From Rhizobium sp. AQ_MP (GTDB lineage Bacteria > Pseudomonadota > Alphaproteobacteria > Rhizobiales > Rhizobiaceae), in contig NZ_JACJVI010000003.1 of the NCBI RefSeq assembly GCF_014237835.1, positions 372,001-436,000 of the forward strand: DNA of 64,000 bases. Direction: 5' to 3'. A model generated the notes under the pieces. It did no database searches and was not told the origin of the DNA. It saw only the letters and a list, made by a program, of their open reading frames with translations. The position numbers and the translations under genes were made by a program. This document shows, in pieces, positions 16,650 through 25,269 of this stretch; position 1 is the first letter of the stretch; each line of letters opens with the position of its first letter.

Positions 16650-16652
16650 GCT

Positions 16653-16880
16653 TCAGAGGAAGCTGCCATCCCTGGGATCGTAACGCTTGCCGTTTGCAAT
16701 GCTTGCCAGTTCGACGAGATCGTCTTCGTTGCGAATACCGCTTTTCACGAGATAGCTGACAAACGCTTCGGCGTTTTTCTTCACGTGCCTGTCAAGATGG
16801 TTGCGTTCCTGCAGCCGTCTGACGGCTCGTTCGACAATTGCATGTTCATCCTGGGTCTTGCCGGGGGGTGTCGATGCCAT
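16653..16880 (-). CDS. Small conserved hypothetical protein
   Basis: 75 residues, soluble and mostly helical (AIVERAVRRLQERNHLDRHV, then AEAFVSYLVKSGIRNEDDLV, ending near RYDPRDGSFL). No known family. The ATG at 16880 is preceded by a clear GGAGGGAATGCT site, so the longer frame to 16955 is rejected. It is convergent with the small membrane protein, with 3 bases between the stops. No EcfG consensus is found upstream on its strand, unlike its neighbours. Confidence 0.68.
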   Translation of the reverse strand: MASTPPGKTQDEHAIVERAVRRLQERNHLDRHVKKNAEAFVSYLVKSGIRNEDDLVELASIANGKRYDPRDGSFL

Positions 16881-17009
16881 AGCATTCCCTCCGTTCGAGG
16901 CCGACGTAAAACGGATAACCACCCGCCGGCTTGGCATGGAACCATCATGCCGCATAACGATTCAAATGCAACCCTGGATTCGCAATGACAATATCTGACC
17001 TGGGGGGAG

Positions 17010-17086
17010 TGGTGATCCCGACGCGATTCGAACGCGTGACCCTCAGATTAGGAATCTGGTGCTCTATCCTGCTGAGCTACGGGACC
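17010..17086 (-). tRNA. tRNA-Arg (anticodon CCT)
   Basis: 77 bases including an encoded CCA. Acceptor GGTCCCG pairs with CGGGATC, the D arm is GCTC/GAGC, the T arm ACGCG-TTCGAAT-CGCGT. The anticodon loop TTCCTAA gives CCT, reading AGG. Pair 27-43 is C-A, a mismatch at the top of the anticodon stem. No integrase gene or duplicated 3' end was found beside it. Confidence 0.95.
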
Positions 17087-17147
17087 ACTTCCTCCTCCAT
17101 ACAAAAGCCCAGCCTTCAAGCCAAGCGGTTTTGCGCGACGATGTCCG

Positions 17148-18311
17148 TCAGCGCGGCAGCCGCTGCTCGGCGAGGCGAACCCAGTAGGAGATGCCGGTGG
17201 CTATGACGTCGTCGTTGAAGTCGTAAGCCGGATTGTGCAAGCCGGCTGTCTCGCCATTGCCGATCAGGATATAGGCGCCGGGTCGAGCCTGCAGCATGAA
17301 GGCAAAATCCTCGCCGGCCATGGTGGGATCGACTTCGGTATCCACGTTATCGGCGCCAACGACATCGAATGCCGCCCTCGCCGCATGCTCCGTTTCCGCC
17401 GGGTGGTTCACCGTGACCGGGCAGGCACGCTCGTATTCGTAATCAATGCTTGCGCCGTGCGCCGCTGCAATGCCAGCCGCGATTTCGCCGATCCGGCGTT
17501 CAGCGAGATCTCGCACCTCTTCGTCCAGCGAACGGACCGTGCCGTTGATGATGGCCTCTTCCGGAATGATGTTATGCGTCGTGCCGGCATGAAACTGGGT
17601 TACGGAAACAACGACAGAGCGCAGCGGATTGGCATTGCGTGCTGCAATCGTCTGCAGGGCGCCCACGATCTGCGAGCCGATCACGATCGTGTCCGTCGTG
17701 TTGTGTGGTTCGGCGGCGTGGCCGCCCCGCCCCGTGATCTTCAGGAAGAACTTGTCCGGTGCCGCCATGATTCCGCCCTTGCGGATGGCAAACGTTCCGA
17801 CCTTCATGCCCGGCATGTTGTGCATGCCGTAAATCTCCTCGATGCCGAAGCGCTCCATCAGTCCGTCTTCGACCATGGCGAGCGCGCCGCGGCCGCCTTC
17901 CTCGGCTGGCTGGAAGACGAGGGCCACCCGCCCCGCGAAGTTGCGGGTTTCCGCAAGATATCTGGCGGCCCCCAGCAGCATGGCCGTGTGCCCGTCATGC
18001 CCACAGGCATGCATGCGGCCCGGTATGGTCGAGGCCCATGGTTTGCCTGTGATCTCGTCGAGCGGGAGCGCATCCATGTCGGCGCGTAGGCCAATCGTGC
18101 GTTCCCCGACGCCTTGCCCCTTGATGATCCCGACCACGCCAGTGCGACCGAGACCTTCGACAATCTCGTCGACGCCAAATTCGCGTAGTTTCGTCGCGAC
18201 GAAGGCTGCGGTGTTCTCAACGTCGTACAGGATTTCCGGATTGGCATGCAGATGGTGGCGCCATTCGGTGGCCTCCGATTGGAGTTCGGAAGCACGGTTC
18301 AGAATCGGCAT
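17148..18311 (-). CDS. M20-family amidohydrolase (hippurate hydrolase/N-acyl-amino-acid deacylase type)
   Basis: 387 residues, typical for the M20D group. Metal-binding and catalytic motifs are intact: GLRADMDALPL near 73, MHACGHDGHTAMLLG near 99, the EEGG pair near 138, MHNMPGMKVG near 162 and the C-terminal AGEDFAF near 345. A lid/dimer domain with GRGGHAAEPH (about 193-202) lies between. Such enzymes remove acyl groups from amino acids or act on auxin conjugates; the substrate cannot be read from sequence. No signal peptide, so cytoplasmic. Divergent from the carboxypeptidase gene. Confidence 0.9.
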   Translation of the reverse strand: MPILNRASELQSEATEWRHHLHANPEILYDVENTAAFVATKLREFGVDEIVEGLGRTGVVGIIKGQGVGERTIGLRADMDALPLDEITGKPWASTIPGRMHACGHDGHTAMLLGAARYLAETRNFAGRVALVFQPAEEGGRGALAMVEDGLMERFGIEEIYGMHNMPGMKVGTFAIRKGGIMAAPDKFFLKITGRGGHAAEPHNTTDTIVIGSQIVGALQTIAARNANPLRSVVVSVTQFHAGTTHNIIPEEAIINGTVRSLDEEVRDLAERRIGEIAAGIAAAHGASIDYEYERACPVTVNHPAETEHAARAAFDVVGADNVDTEVDPTMAGEDFAFMLQARPGAYILIGNGETAGLHNPAYDFNDDVIATGISYWVRLAEQRLPR

Positions 18312-18350
18312 TCTCTCGTCCTGCGTTCATTCTTGATCACGTTTGGGGGG

Positions 18351-18360
18351 ATCACGTGAT
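18351..18360. promoter_or_regulatory. Palindrome ATCACGTGAT between divergent genes
   Basis: Perfect 10-base palindrome, with a second GATCACGT at 18335-18342. It lies between the M20 gene and the D,D-carboxypeptidase. Possibly an operator; no regulator is identified. Confidence 0.3.
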
Positions 18361-18436
18361 TGTCGGCACGAATGTGCGCCTTTCAATTGACGTATTCAAT
18401 GGGCTTTGCCATTCCTTCGCTACATAAGAGATCGCC

Positions 18437-19591
18437 GTGACCTTGGCGAGTGACCAGCCGAACAAGAGGATCGAACTGGTGTTGACGAAGCGTTCCCGAA
18501 TGTTGCCCGCAGCCCGTGCCTTCCGTCGATGGGCGGTTGCCGTTTCCCTGACCGCGCTGATGCTGCCGGGGATGGCTGCCGCAAATCCCATGATGGTGGT
18601 CGATGTCAGCAGCGGCCGGGTCATCGCTCATCAGGAAGCGTTCCGCAAATGGTATCCGGCTTCCCTCACGAAGCTGATGACCGCCTATACCACCTTCCGC
18701 TCCATGCGTGCCGGCGAGCTTTCGCCGGAAACCGTGGTCGTGATGAGCAAGCATGCTGCCGACCAGCCGGCGAGCAAGATGTATTTCAGGCCGGGCTCCA
18801 AGCTGACGCTCGACAGCGCGCTCAAGCTTCTCATCATCAAGTCCGCCAATGACGTGGCGGTGGCGATTGCCGAGACGATCAGCGGCAGCGAAGGCGCCTT
18901 CGTGCAGCGAATGAACCAGGAAGCCCAGCGTCTTGGCATGACCTCGACCCGTTTCGTCAATCCGAATGGACTTCCGGGCAAGGGCCAGTATACGACCGCC
19001 CGCGACATGGCGATCCTCGCAACAGCGATCCGCCGCGAGTTTCCGGAGTATGCGGGCTATTTCGCGCTGGAAGGTGTGACGACCGGCAAGAAGGACTATC
19101 CGAACTTCAATCTCCTGGTCGGCCGTTTTCCGGGCGCCGATGGCATGAAGACGGGCTATGTCTGCGCCTCGGGTTTCAATCAGGTGTCCTCCGCGACCCG
19201 CAACGGTCGCACGGTCATCTCCGTCGTGCTCGGCGCCGACAGCCTGGGCGCGCGTGCCGACCTCTCGGCCGATCTCCTGCAGAAGGGACTGACGACCTCG
19301 CTGGCAGGCAACCGGCTGGACCAGCTGCAGCCCTATGGTGAGGGTCTGGATCAGGTGACCGACATCAGCGCCGAGATCTGCAATCCGCAGGCCCGGAAGG
19401 TGCGTAGCGAAGGCCGCGACGAGGCTGGACGCATGAAGCTGACCTCGCCCTATATCCAGGAGATGGGCCGTCCGCCGGCGATGAGCTTTGCCGGCCTCAT
19501 CCCCGGGAGCGAACCGGTCGAGACAAAAAAGGGCGCTGGTACGGGCGAGATCGCCAATGTGCCGATCCCTCGGCCGCGTCCCACCTTCTGA
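18437..19591 (+). CDS. D-alanyl-D-alanine carboxypeptidase (S11 family, DacF/PBP5 type)
   Basis: Penicillin-binding carboxypeptidase with all three active-site motifs: SLTK (in PASLTKLM), SAN (in KSANDVAVAI) and KTG (in DGMKTGYVC). A signal peptide ends near PGMAAA before NPMMVVD, so it acts in the periplasm trimming D-Ala from peptidoglycan stem peptides. The start is uncertain: GTG at 18437 (used, 384 residues), GTG at 18479 or ATG at 18500; the last would give a standard-length signal peptide. The C-terminal region beyond about 280 lacks an obvious amphipathic anchor. The CobW-like gene follows 8 bases later. Confidence 0.9.
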   Translation: MTLASDQPNKRIELVLTKRSRMLPAARAFRRWAVAVSLTALMLPGMAAANPMMVVDVSSGRVIAHQEAFRKWYPASLTKLMTAYTTFRSMRAGELSPETVVVMSKHAADQPASKMYFRPGSKLTLDSALKLLIIKSANDVAVAIAETISGSEGAFVQRMNQEAQRLGMTSTRFVNPNGLPGKGQYTTARDMAILATAIRREFPEYAGYFALEGVTTGKKDYPNFNLLVGRFPGADGMKTGYVCASGFNQVSSATRNGRTVISVVLGADSLGARADLSADLLQKGLTTSLAGNRLDQLQPYGEGLDQVTDISAEICNPQARKVRSEGRDEAGRMKLTSPYIQEMGRPPAMSFAGLIPGSEPVETKKGAGTGEIANVPIPRPRPTF

Positions 19592-19599
19592 GCAGATAG

Positions 19600-20757
19600 A
19601 TGACCCAAAACCGCATTCCCGTTTCCATTCTCACCGGCTTTCTGGGAGCCGGGAAGTCGACGCTCCTCAATCGTCTCCTCAAGGATCCGGCGATGAAGGA
19701 TGCGGCCGTCATCATCAACGAGTTCGGTGAGGTCGGTATCGACCATCTGCTGGTCGAAGCCTCCAATGATGCGGTGGTCGAGCTGTCCGACGGTTGCCTT
19801 TGCTGCACGGTGCGCGGGGAACTCGTCGATACGCTCGCCGAACTGATCGACGGCATGCAGACCGGAAAGATCAAGCCGCTGTCGCGCGTCGTGATCGAAA
19901 CGACGGGGCTTGCCGATCCGGCGCCCGTCATGCAGTCGGTGATGGGGCACCCTGCGATCGCCCAGCATTTCGACCTCGATGGCGTGATCACCGTCGTCGA
20001 TGCGGTCAATGGTCTCTCGACCATCGACAGCTATCCGGAGGCCTACAAGCAGGTGGCAGTCGCCGACCGGCTTATCCTTACCAAGAAGACGCTCGCTGAT
20101 GCGCCGGGCATGGCGGCGCTCGTCGAGCGCCTGAGAGCGCTCAATCCCCGGGCGCCGATCACCGATGGCGATGCTGCTGATGCGGCCTCAGCCGCAATTC
20201 TGGTCAACGGTCTCTATGATCCGGCAAGCAAGATTGCCGATGTCGACCGTTGGCTGAAGGCGGAGATGGCGGCTGCCGATGATCACCATCATCATCACGG
20301 GCGTGATCATCATGATCACGATCATGGGCACGGCCATCACCATCATGGCCATCATCACCACCATGATGTGAACCGGCACGGCACGTCGATCCGGTCCTAT
20401 TCGATCCTGCACGACGAGCCGATCGATCCGATGGCGATCAACATGTTCGTCGATCTCCTGCGCTCCACCCATGGCGAGAAACTTCTCCGGATGAAGGCCA
20501 TCGTCGCCTTGACCGACCGGCCGGACAGGCCGCTGGTCCTGCATGGGGTGCAGTCGATCTTCCATCCGCCGGTGCGCCTGCCGGCCTGGCCGGAAGGCTC
20601 GGATCGCAAGACGCGGCTGGTCCTGATCACGAAGGACCTGTCGGAAAGCTATGTGCGGGATCTGTTCGGGGCCTTTACCGGCAAGGTCTCGATCGACCGT
20701 CCGGATCGGGCCGCGATGATGGACAATCCGCTCTCCATCCCGGGCTTCAAGTTCTGA
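19600..20757 (+). CDS. CobW/COG0523-family GTPase with His-rich loop, metallochaperone type
   Basis: 385 residues. G-domain motifs: Walker A GFLGAGKST near 13-21, the family metal motif CLCC (about 67-70), ETTGLADP and the TKK base loop. Residues about 227-251 are dominated by His and Asp (HHHHHGRDHHDHDH), a metal-binding insertion; the CobW C-terminal domain follows. Members deliver or sense Zn, Co or other metals using GTP. The His-rich loop favours Zn or Ni/Co handling, but no Zur box was seen. It follows the carboxypeptidase by 8 bases, with no cob genes adjacent, so it is not evidently the cobalamin CobW. Confidence 0.9.
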   Translation: MTQNRIPVSILTGFLGAGKSTLLNRLLKDPAMKDAAVIINEFGEVGIDHLLVEASNDAVVELSDGCLCCTVRGELVDTLAELIDGMQTGKIKPLSRVVIETTGLADPAPVMQSVMGHPAIAQHFDLDGVITVVDAVNGLSTIDSYPEAYKQVAVADRLILTKKTLADAPGMAALVERLRALNPRAPITDGDAADAASAAILVNGLYDPASKIADVDRWLKAEMAAADDHHHHHGRDHHDHDHGHGHHHHGHHHHHDVNRHGTSIRSYSILHDEPIDPMAINMFVDLLRSTHGEKLLRMKAIVALTDRPDRPLVLHGVQSIFHPPVRLPAWPEGSDRKTRLVLITKDLSESYVRDLFGAFTGKVSIDRPDRAAMMDNPLSIPGFKF

Positions 20758-20997
20758 TCAGACGCTCGGTCCGCCCTTGCGGATATGGAAGCGGTGGCCG
20801 CCGTCCAGTCGTTCCTGGGCGAGCAGCGTGTGACCGTCCTCATGGCAGAAATGCGGGATGTCGATGCCGGCCAGCGGATCGCTCGTCTCGACGATCAGCT
20901 CGTCGCCGGGCCCAAGATCGGCCATGCGCCGGCGTGTCTTCAAAACGGGAAGGGGGCATTTCAGCCCCCTCAGATCATAGATCGGCGCGTCGGCCAT
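20758..20997 (-). CDS. TusA/SirA-family sulfurtransferase
   Basis: 79 residues, full length for the family. The signature LRGLKCPLPVLKTRRRM holds the persulfide cysteine (Cys14) in CPLP. TusA proteins relay sulfur for tRNA thiolation and molybdopterin synthesis. The ATG lies 3 bases after the stop of the YafK-type gene upstream on the same strand, so they are cotranscribed. The stop abuts the convergent CobW-like gene without any gap. No tusBCD/E genes are nearby. Confidence 0.92.
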   Translation of the reverse strand: MADAPIYDLRGLKCPLPVLKTRRRMADLGPGDELIVETSDPLAGIDIPHFCHEDGHTLLAQERLDGGHRFHIRKGGPSV

Positions 20998-21000
20998 GCC

Positions 21001-22230
21001 TTACCAGAGCTTCCAGAAGGGCTTCTTCGGCGCGGCTTCCGTGGCAGCTTGAGCCGTCTGCGGTGCCAGCGGGTTTGGCTGGGGAACGGGGATGGCCGTC
21101 GTTGCGGGTGCAGCGCCGGCGGCAGCGGTTGCCGGTGCGGTTTGCGTCTGCGGGTCGCCGTTCGGGTTGGTCGCCATCTGGTTGACGGCGGCAGTGCCAT
21201 TGGCGGCGGCAAGCTTGGCAGGATCGACATCATCGATGTCCATCAGCTTGCCGGCCTTCAACGCAGAGCCCGTCGGGGCAAAGGCCAGATCGTGCGAGCG
21301 CGACTTGCGCAGGTCGGCAACCAGCGCCTTGCGCTCGGCTTCGGTCGGGTCGTACCAGATCTTTCCGTCGTATTTCTTCAGTGCCTTGGCATAGGCGGCG
21401 TCATAGGCTTCGTTGAAGCCGTTGAGTGCGACTGAAAGCGCCGGCGGCGTGCTCATCGGCGGGCAGGCGCCCTGGGGATTGAAGCTCGAGCCGGCCGGAG
21501 CTGACTGGTTGAAGACATATTTCTTCTCGCAGACGTTCACCTCCGGCGGACGCTTGGTCACTTCGAAGTGGTCGTAGCCGACCTTCAGCATCTTCCAGAA
21601 ATCGTAATGCGGGCTGTGGCGATGACGCGCCATGTTTTCGGCCGTCATGCGGAAGGGGAAGGCCTGCAGCTGAACCGCCTGCTGACCGCCCTTGAAGGCG
21701 TCACGCGCGAAGGCATAGATTTCCAGCATCTGCGCATCGGTCATGGAATAGCAGCCCGAGGATGAGCAGGCGCCGTGGATCATCAGGTGGGATCCATTGC
21801 GACCATTGGCTCGATCGAACTGGTTCGGGTAACCGGTGTTGATGGCCAGGAAATACTTGGAGTTCGGGTTCAGGTGATAGGGCGTCAGCGGATAGAAGCC
21901 TTCCGGCGCCTGACGGTCGCCTTCCTTCACCTTCGGACCGAGACGGCCCGACCAGGCACAGATGTCGTATTCCACGACCTTGTCGAAGCGGTTGTTGGTC
22001 TTGGCCTTCCAGACCTCGAGCTTGCCTTCTTCCTTGAAGATGCGGATCATGATCGGCGAGTTGCGATCCATGCCCTTCTTCTGGATTTCGGCAAGCAGGC
22101 GAGCCGGCAGCGGCTGTTCGACCTTGTTGGCCACGCGCGGCGTATCATAGGCAGCGCTTTCCAACGTGTCGTTACAGCCGGCAAGGGCAGCGGCGAAAAC
22201 CAGAACCAGGGCCGTCGATGTCAAGCGCAT
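21001..22230 (-). CDS. YafK-type L,D-transpeptidase family lipoprotein
   Basis: 409 residues from the ATG at 22230 (an ATG at 22257 adds nine). A short signal peptide ends in the lipobox LAGC (Cys19). The YkuD/L,D-transpeptidase domain (about 60-210) carries the catalytic motif HGACSSSGCYSM with the nucleophilic cysteine. These enzymes cross-link peptidoglycan or cut lipoprotein-murein links. The C-terminal 100 residues are low complexity, Ala/Pro/Gln/Thr-rich. It is upstream of, and coupled with, tusA. Confidence 0.87.
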   Translation of the reverse strand: MRLTSTALVLVFAAALAGCNDTLESAAYDTPRVANKVEQPLPARLLAEIQKKGMDRNSPIMIRIFKEEGKLEVWKAKTNNRFDKVVEYDICAWSGRLGPKVKEGDRQAPEGFYPLTPYHLNPNSKYFLAINTGYPNQFDRANGRNGSHLMIHGACSSSGCYSMTDAQMLEIYAFARDAFKGGQQAVQLQAFPFRMTAENMARHRHSPHYDFWKMLKVGYDHFEVTKRPPEVNVCEKKYVFNQSAPAGSSFNPQGACPPMSTPPALSVALNGFNEAYDAAYAKALKKYDGKIWYDPTEAERKALVADLRKSRSHDLAFAPTGSALKAGKLMDIDDVDPAKLAAANGTAAVNQMATNPNGDPQTQTAPATAAAGAAPATTAIPVPQPNPLAPQTAQAATEAAPKKPFWKLW

Positions 22231-22334
22231 GCGCAAACGCTCTTTCCAGGAACACATGTTGAGGCTCAGAACGAGCCGGTCATGCGGGAGTTTAGAACTG
22301 CTTTCTTCACAAATTATAAACCAATGACCGTCGG

Positions 22335-22389
22335 ATTTGCCATTCTTTCCCCGCCGCTATTCCTGCAAAGCGGCGGAGTGATGGCAAAT
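22335..22389. repeat. Nested inverted repeat between accA and the YafK-type gene
   Basis: Outer arms ATTTGCCAT (22335-22343) and ATGGCAAAT (22381-22389) surround inner arms CCGCCGC (22351-22357) and GCGGCGG (22370-22376). It begins 23 bases after the accA stop. No T run follows on either strand; it could still act as the 3' end of accA mRNA. Confidence 0.6.
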
Positions 22390-22411
22390 TGACGCAGCAA
22401 CCGCCGAAATG

Positions 22412-23365
22412 TCAGAGATTGCGGCCGATATCGAGGAACTTCTGACGCCGGTCGGAGCGAAGCTTGTCGCCCGGCATGGGTGTCAGTTCTGCCAGCGCGC
22501 CGGCGATCATGTCCCCGGTCATGCCGATCACGCGATCCGGAGCCCGGTGCGCGCCGCCGACGGGTTCCGGGATGATGGCGTCGATGATGCCGAGACTTTT
22601 CAGATCTTCCGCCGTGATCTTCATGTTGGTCGCCGCTTCCTTGGCGCGGGTCGAGTCGCGCCAGAGAATAGATGCCGCGCCTTCCGGTGAGATCACCGAA
22701 TAGATCGCATGTTCGAGCATGTAGACGCGGTTGCCGGTGGCAATTGCAATCGCGCCGCCGGAGCCGCCTTCGCCGATCACGACGGAGACCATCGGTACCT
22801 TGAGCGACAGGCACATCTCGGTCGAGCGGGCGATGGCTTCCGCCTGGCCGCGTTCTTCAGCACCAACGCCCGGATAGGCGCCGGCCGTGTCGATCAGCGA
22901 AATCACCGGCAGGCCGAAGCGGTCGGCCATTTCCATGACACGGATCGCCTTGCGATAGCCTTCCGGACGGGGGCTGCCAAAATTGTGCTTGATGCGCGAC
23001 TTGGTGTCGTTGCCCTTTTCCTGGCCGATGACGGCGACGGGCTGGCCGCGGAAACGGGCGAGGCCGGCCTGGATGGCGGCGTCCTCGCCGAATTTCCGAT
23101 CGCCTGCCAGGGGCGTGAATTCGGTAAACAGCGCATCGGCATAATCGACGAAATGCGGGCGCTGCGGATGGCGCGCGACCTGCGTCTTCTGCCAAGCGTT
23201 GAGCTTCGAATAGATCTCCACCATCGCCTCGTCGACACGGCTTTCCAGCCGGCTGATCTCTTCCGAGGTGTCGATGCTCTCGTCCTCTTCCGCAAGCTTC
23301 TTCAGTTCGCGGATCTTGGCCTCGAGGTCGGAGATGGGCTTTTCGAAGTCGAGATAGTTGTGCAT
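22412..23365 (-). CDS. accA: Acetyl-CoA carboxylase carboxyltransferase subunit alpha
   Basis: 317 residues, the normal length. It forms the carboxyltransferase with AccD and moves the carboxyl group from carboxybiotin to acetyl-CoA to make malonyl-CoA. Recognisable are the N-terminal coiled region ([18 protein letters not shown]), the crotonase-fold blocks [20 protein letters not shown] and [20 protein letters not shown], and [13 protein letters not shown]. accD is not in the window, as usual in alphaproteobacteria. xerD lies 62 bases upstream on the same strand. Confidence 0.97.
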   Translation of the reverse strand: MHNYLDFEKPISDLEAKIRELKKLAEEDESIDTSEEISRLESRVDEAMVEIYSKLNAWQKTQVARHPQRPHFVDYADALFTEFTPLAGDRKFGEDAAIQAGLARFRGQPVAVIGQEKGNDTKSRIKHNFGSPRPEGYRKAIRVMEMADRFGLPVISLIDTAGAYPGVGAEERGQAEAIARSTEMCLSLKVPMVSVVIGEGGSGGAIAIATGNRVYMLEHAIYSVISPEGAASILWRDSTRAKEAATNMKITAEDLKSLGIIDAIIPEPVGGAHRAPDRVIGMTGDMIAGALAELTPMPGDKLRSDRRQKFLDIGRNL

Positions 23366-23427
23366 GAACTCCGTTCCGATCGTTCGTTCCTGGCGCTCGC
23401 CGCCCGCAGGAACCGGCTTAGCCGGTC

Positions 23428-24369
23428 CTAATCGGGGTTTTTGGCCTGTTTTGCAAGGGGGTGATGTGTATGCACCAGTTGTTGCAGGCGTTCGTCGAGC
23501 ACATGCGTGTAGATTTGTGTCGTTGAAATGTCGCTGTGGCCCAGCAGTTCCTGCACGGCGCGAAGATCCGCTCCATTGCCGAGAAGATGGCTGGCAAAAG
23601 CATGCCTCAGGACATGGGGCGAGACGGCATTGGCCGATAATCCGGCCCTGACAGCGAGATCCTTGAGGTCTCGTGCAAAGACCTGGCGGGGCAGATGCCC
23701 CTCCCTGCTCGAAGCAGGAAAGAGGAAGGGGCTGTCGGCATGCGCCGGGTCCGAGGCTCGGATCCTGCCGTATCGGGCAAGCGCTTCGATGGCGGTGCGC
23801 GACAACGGCACCAGCCGTTCCTTGTTGCCCTTGCCGCGCACCAGCAGGAAGCGGCCCTCTTGCGTCAGCACCTTCACTGGAAGCGAAACGAGCTCGCTGA
23901 CGCGCATGCCCGTCGCGTAGAGAAGTTCAATCAGTGCGAGACGGCGGATACGGGCCGGCTGCTCGGGGCCGTCGAGCTCGGCTTCTTTCTCCGCAAGCGA
24001 CAGAAGGCCCGTGACGTCCTCGACGCTCAGCACCTTGGGCAGTGGCCTGGACTTCTTCGGCGCATCGAGGATCGCGGTGGGGTCATCGCCGCGCAGCCCC
24101 TCGGAATAGAGAAATTTGTAGAATTGGCGCATGGCGGACAGCCGCCTGGCCTGGGAGGTGGGCTGGAAGCCGCGGCGGGCGAGATCGGAAAGATAGGCGG
24201 CGAGATCCTCGCGCGTTGCTGCCCCTAGGCTCACCTTGCGGCTCGACAGAAAGTCCGCGACATCGTCGAGATCGCGCTCGTAGGAGGCGAGCGTGTTGAC
24301 GGCTGCCCCGCGCTCCGCGCTCAGCATTTCCAGAAAGGCTTCGACGCGGGCCCGGCTTAGATCCGACAT
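23428..24369 (-). CDS. xerD: Tyrosine recombinase XerD
   Basis: 313 residues, colinear with XerD. A SAM-like core-binding N-terminal domain is followed by the catalytic domain: Arg in [11 protein letters not shown], Lys in [13 protein letters not shown], HxxR in [14 protein letters not shown], His in [14 protein letters not shown] and the tyrosine in the same block. With XerC it resolves chromosome dimers at dif. The housekeeping context (accA, aroK) and full XerD match argue against an integrase of a mobile element. A 50-residue membrane protein gene lies 12 bases upstream. Confidence 0.95.
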   Translation of the reverse strand: MSDLSRARVEAFLEMLSAERGAAVNTLASYERDLDDVADFLSSRKVSLGAATREDLAAYLSDLARRGFQPTSQARRLSAMRQFYKFLYSEGLRGDDPTAILDAPKKSRPLPKVLSVEDVTGLLSLAEKEAELDGPEQPARIRRLALIELLYATGMRVSELVSLPVKVLTQEGRFLLVRGKGNKERLVPLSRTAIEALARYGRIRASDPAHADSPFLFPASSREGHLPRQVFARDLKDLAVRAGLSANAVSPHVLRHAFASHLLGNGADLRAVQELLGHSDISTTQIYTHVLDERLQQLVHTHHPLAKQAKNPD

Positions 24370-24381
24370 GTCGCTTGTCCG

Positions 24382-24534
24382 TTATTGCTCGACCGGGTTG
24401 ATCCGCTCGGAGGGGATGCGCACCGTGACGTCCCGTTCCCGGGGTTCGACGAAAACGGCAAAGGACCACATCGTGGCATAGACCACGCCGACGATCGTTG
24501 CGCAGATGAACAGGAAGCGGAACAGAGTGGGCAT
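24382..24534 (-). CDS. Small single-span membrane protein upstream of xerD
   Basis: 50 residues. One hydrophobic span (LFRFLFICATIVGVVYATMW) is followed by VEPRERDVTVRIPSER, a short charged tail. A frame shift of the region gives only Ser/Cys/Arg-rich nonsense, while this frame has a start, a membrane segment and a stop 12 bases before xerD. The ribosome site is weak (GAGGATTGCCG before the ATG). Similar short proteins sit between aroK and xerD in other rhizobia as far as I recall. Function unknown. Confidence 0.75.
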   Translation of the reverse strand: MPTLFRFLFICATIVGVVYATMWSFAVFVEPRERDVTVRIPSERINPVEQ

Positions 24535-24678
24535 CGGCAATCCTCGGCCAGTCGTCGCAATAGATAGGTGGAAACATGGAGTTTACCAAGGGCGGGAGAG
24601 GGCTCCTGGAAATGCAGCCATGGCTTGACGCTAGCCCTCTATATGTCAATAGGTCATGAAACAGTCGTGAACAGGCCG

Positions 24679-25269
24679 ATGACCGAAACGATCCTCAACC
24701 TTGCTCCCAGTCTGGGCGAGCGCGCCAAGGCGGCGCTCGGCAAACGCAATCTCGTTCTCGTCGGCCTCATGGGAGCCGGCAAGTCGGCGATCGGGCGGCT
24801 TGTCGCCCAGCAACTCGGCCTGCCCTTCATCGATACCGACACGGAAATCGAGCGCGTGTCGCGCATGACGATCTCCGAGCTTTTCGCAGCTTACGGCGAG
24901 GAGGAGTTCCGGGCTCTGGAGACGCGCGTCGTCAAACGTCTTCTGCGCGGCGGTCCCCGGGTTGTTTCCACGGGCGGCGGGGCCTTCATCAACGAGAATA
25001 CCCGCAAGCAGGTTGAGCGAGGCGGGCTGTCTGTCTGGCTCAGTGCCGATCTCGAGGTCCTGTGGGAGCGGGTCAACAAGCGCGATAATCGCCCCCTGCT
25101 GAAGACGGAGAATCCGAAGCAGACGCTGAAGGACCTGATGGACAAGCGCTATCCGATCTATGCGCTCGCAGACATCACGGTCCAGTCGCGCGACGTGCGC
25201 AAGGAAGTGATCGCCAACGAGGTGCTGACCTCGGTGATCGAGTATCTCGGCAAGGACAAGACGCAATGA
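24679..25269 (+). CDS. aroK: Shikimate kinase
   Basis: 196 residues from the ATG at 24679. Walker A GLMGAGKSAIG (about 31-41), the shikimate-binding DTDTEIE block, RxxE in FRALETRV, and GGGAF are all present. It phosphorylates shikimate at O3 in the chorismate pathway. It is about 20 residues longer at the N-terminus than enterobacterial AroK, as in other rhizobia; starts at 24643 or 24667 are possible. The stop overlaps the aroB start as ATGA, so the two are coupled. Confidence 0.93.
   Translation: MTETILNLAPSLGERAKAALGKRNLVLVGLMGAGKSAIGRLVAQQLGLPFIDTDTEIERVSRMTISELFAAYGEEEFRALETRVVKRLLRGGPRVVSTGGGAFINENTRKQVERGGLSVWLSADLEVLWERVNKRDNRPLLKTENPKQTLKDLMDKRYPIYALADITVQSRDVRKEVIANEVLTSVIEYLGKDKTQ

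Noticed and set aside
16938-16962. GGAAC-N18-TT on the plus strand near the tRNA
   Set aside because: It fits the EcfG spacing but points at the antisense of tRNA-Arg with no gene start downstream; -10 is GATT.
17010-17086. tRNA-Arg as an integration site
   Set aside because: No integrase, direct repeat of the tRNA 3' end or atypical DNA beside it; xerD at 23.4 kb is a housekeeping recombinase.
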